From Cohnella laeviribosi DSM 21336 (GTDB lineage Bacteria > Bacillota > Bacilli > Paenibacillales > Paenibacillaceae), in the NCBI RefSeq assembly GCF_000378425.1, contig NZ_KB899844.1:1-40010 (forward strand): a stretch of 40,010 nt of DNA. Reading direction: 5' to 3'. Position 1 is the stretch's first letter, and each line of letters opens with the position of its first letter. A program made the position numbers and the translations under genes. Below, one piece after another: positions 39,738 through 40,010 of the stretch. The notes beneath the pieces were generated by a model. It did not search any database. It saw only the letters and a list, made by a program, of their open reading frames with translations, and was not told the DNA's origin.

Positions 39738-40010
39738 TTGCTCCTGAAAAAGTCGATTTTCAAAAATAGTTTCGGGTTGCTGGCTGGGTTGTGAGGGGGA
39801 ACTTTCCCTAATGATCGGTTTCCATGTTAGTTTTGGAGCATTTTTGCCGCTCTTTGCAGGTTGTGGGTCAGAATCCCGAAGCCGACCCAGCATTTTGAGC
39901 CGACAAAGCCCCGATACCTGCTGCGGTTCAAACCGTACTTCCGCTTGAGAAGACTAATCTTCGCTTCTCCAGCTGCACGGTAACGCTGCAAGTCTTTGAA
40001 CCATAATTCG
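39738..40010 (-). mobile_element. End of a second insertion sequence, partial
   Basis: From about 39738 to the window edge the sequence changes to lower GC and carries the 3' end of a transposase gene on the minus strand. The boundary is placed where the preceding membrane-protein frame breaks; the terminal repeat cannot be paired because the other end is outside the window. Confidence 0.6.
39827..40010 (-). CDS. Transposase C-terminus (DDE type, ISNCY/IS5-like), partial
   Basis: The minus strand reads from the window edge ELWFKDLQRYRAAGEAKISL, then LKRKYGLNRSRYRGFVGS and CWVGFGILTHNLQRAAKML, ending at TAA 39829-39827. The E-x-x-I/L-x-x-LKRKYGL...R-R..G pattern followed by a conserved Trp-x-GxxxLTxNL is the last catalytic Glu region and C-terminal helix of DDE transposases of this group. 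About 61 codons are present; the rest lies beyond the window. The family assignment is tentative. Confidence 0.7.
   Translation of the reverse strand, partial: ELWFKDLQRYRAAGEAKISLLKRKYGLNRSRYRGFVGSKCWVGFGILTHNLQRAAKMLQN

Noticed and set aside
1..40010. tRNA or rRNA genes
   Set aside because: No cloverleaf-like sequence with the GTTCRA arm or conserved rRNA stretches was noticed anywhere in the window.

Overview
The window looks like a chromosomal segment of a high-GC, spore-former-type Firmicute of the Paenibacillaceae (Paenibacillus/Cohnella-like). Supporting signs are an SLH-domain surface protein, a YesM/YesN-type sensor kinase and regulator beside a CUT1 sugar transporter without its own ATPase, a DUF3900 protein, lipobox lipoproteins, strong AGGAGG-type ribosome sites, and many GTG/TTG starts. 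The genus is inferred from gene content only.

Left part (1-10.6 kb): an IS3-family remnant abuts a clipped small gene. Next comes a minus-strand surface/toxin operon: an SLH-anchored beta-propeller protein, a 2327-residue Rhs/YD-repeat protein with a polymorphic C-terminal tip, and a small gene in the immunity position, closed by a terminator. The operon's leader carries a clear cyclic-di-GMP-I (GEMM) riboswitch, so a contact-toxin-type Rhs protein appears to sit under second-messenger control. The toxin tip, immunity gene and flank are visibly more AT-rich than the Rhs shell.

Second part (10.6-21.0 kb): a carbohydrate-uptake locus. An AraC-type regulator is divergent from an intracellular GH30 enzyme. 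These are followed by a YesM-type histidine kinase, its YesN-type regulator (frameshifted here), a substrate-binding lipoprotein, two permeases and a GH42 beta-galactosidase. A cre-like site overlaps the transporter promoter.

Third part (21.0-31.1 kb), all main genes on the minus strand: a MarR regulator plus MMPL/RND exporter pair (layout like B. subtilis ydgG-ydgH), a membrane-anchored alpha/beta hydrolase flanked by two decayed genes (MFS and YhgE/Pip remnants), a nitroreductase, a large membrane-bound hydrolase and a DUF3900 protein.

Fourth part (31.1-37.1 kb): a 112-bp tandem repeat with hairpins, a 5'-nucleotidase-type metallophosphoesterase, and a divergent phnD-phnC-phnE-phnE phosphonate transporter. 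Three Pho-box repeats lie at exact 11-bp spacing between them, pointing to phosphate-starvation control. The end (37.1-40.0 kb) holds a methyltransferase, a Bcr/CflA-type drug exporter, an Arg-rich small ORF, and a membrane-protein gene cut after 25 codons next to a second transposase.
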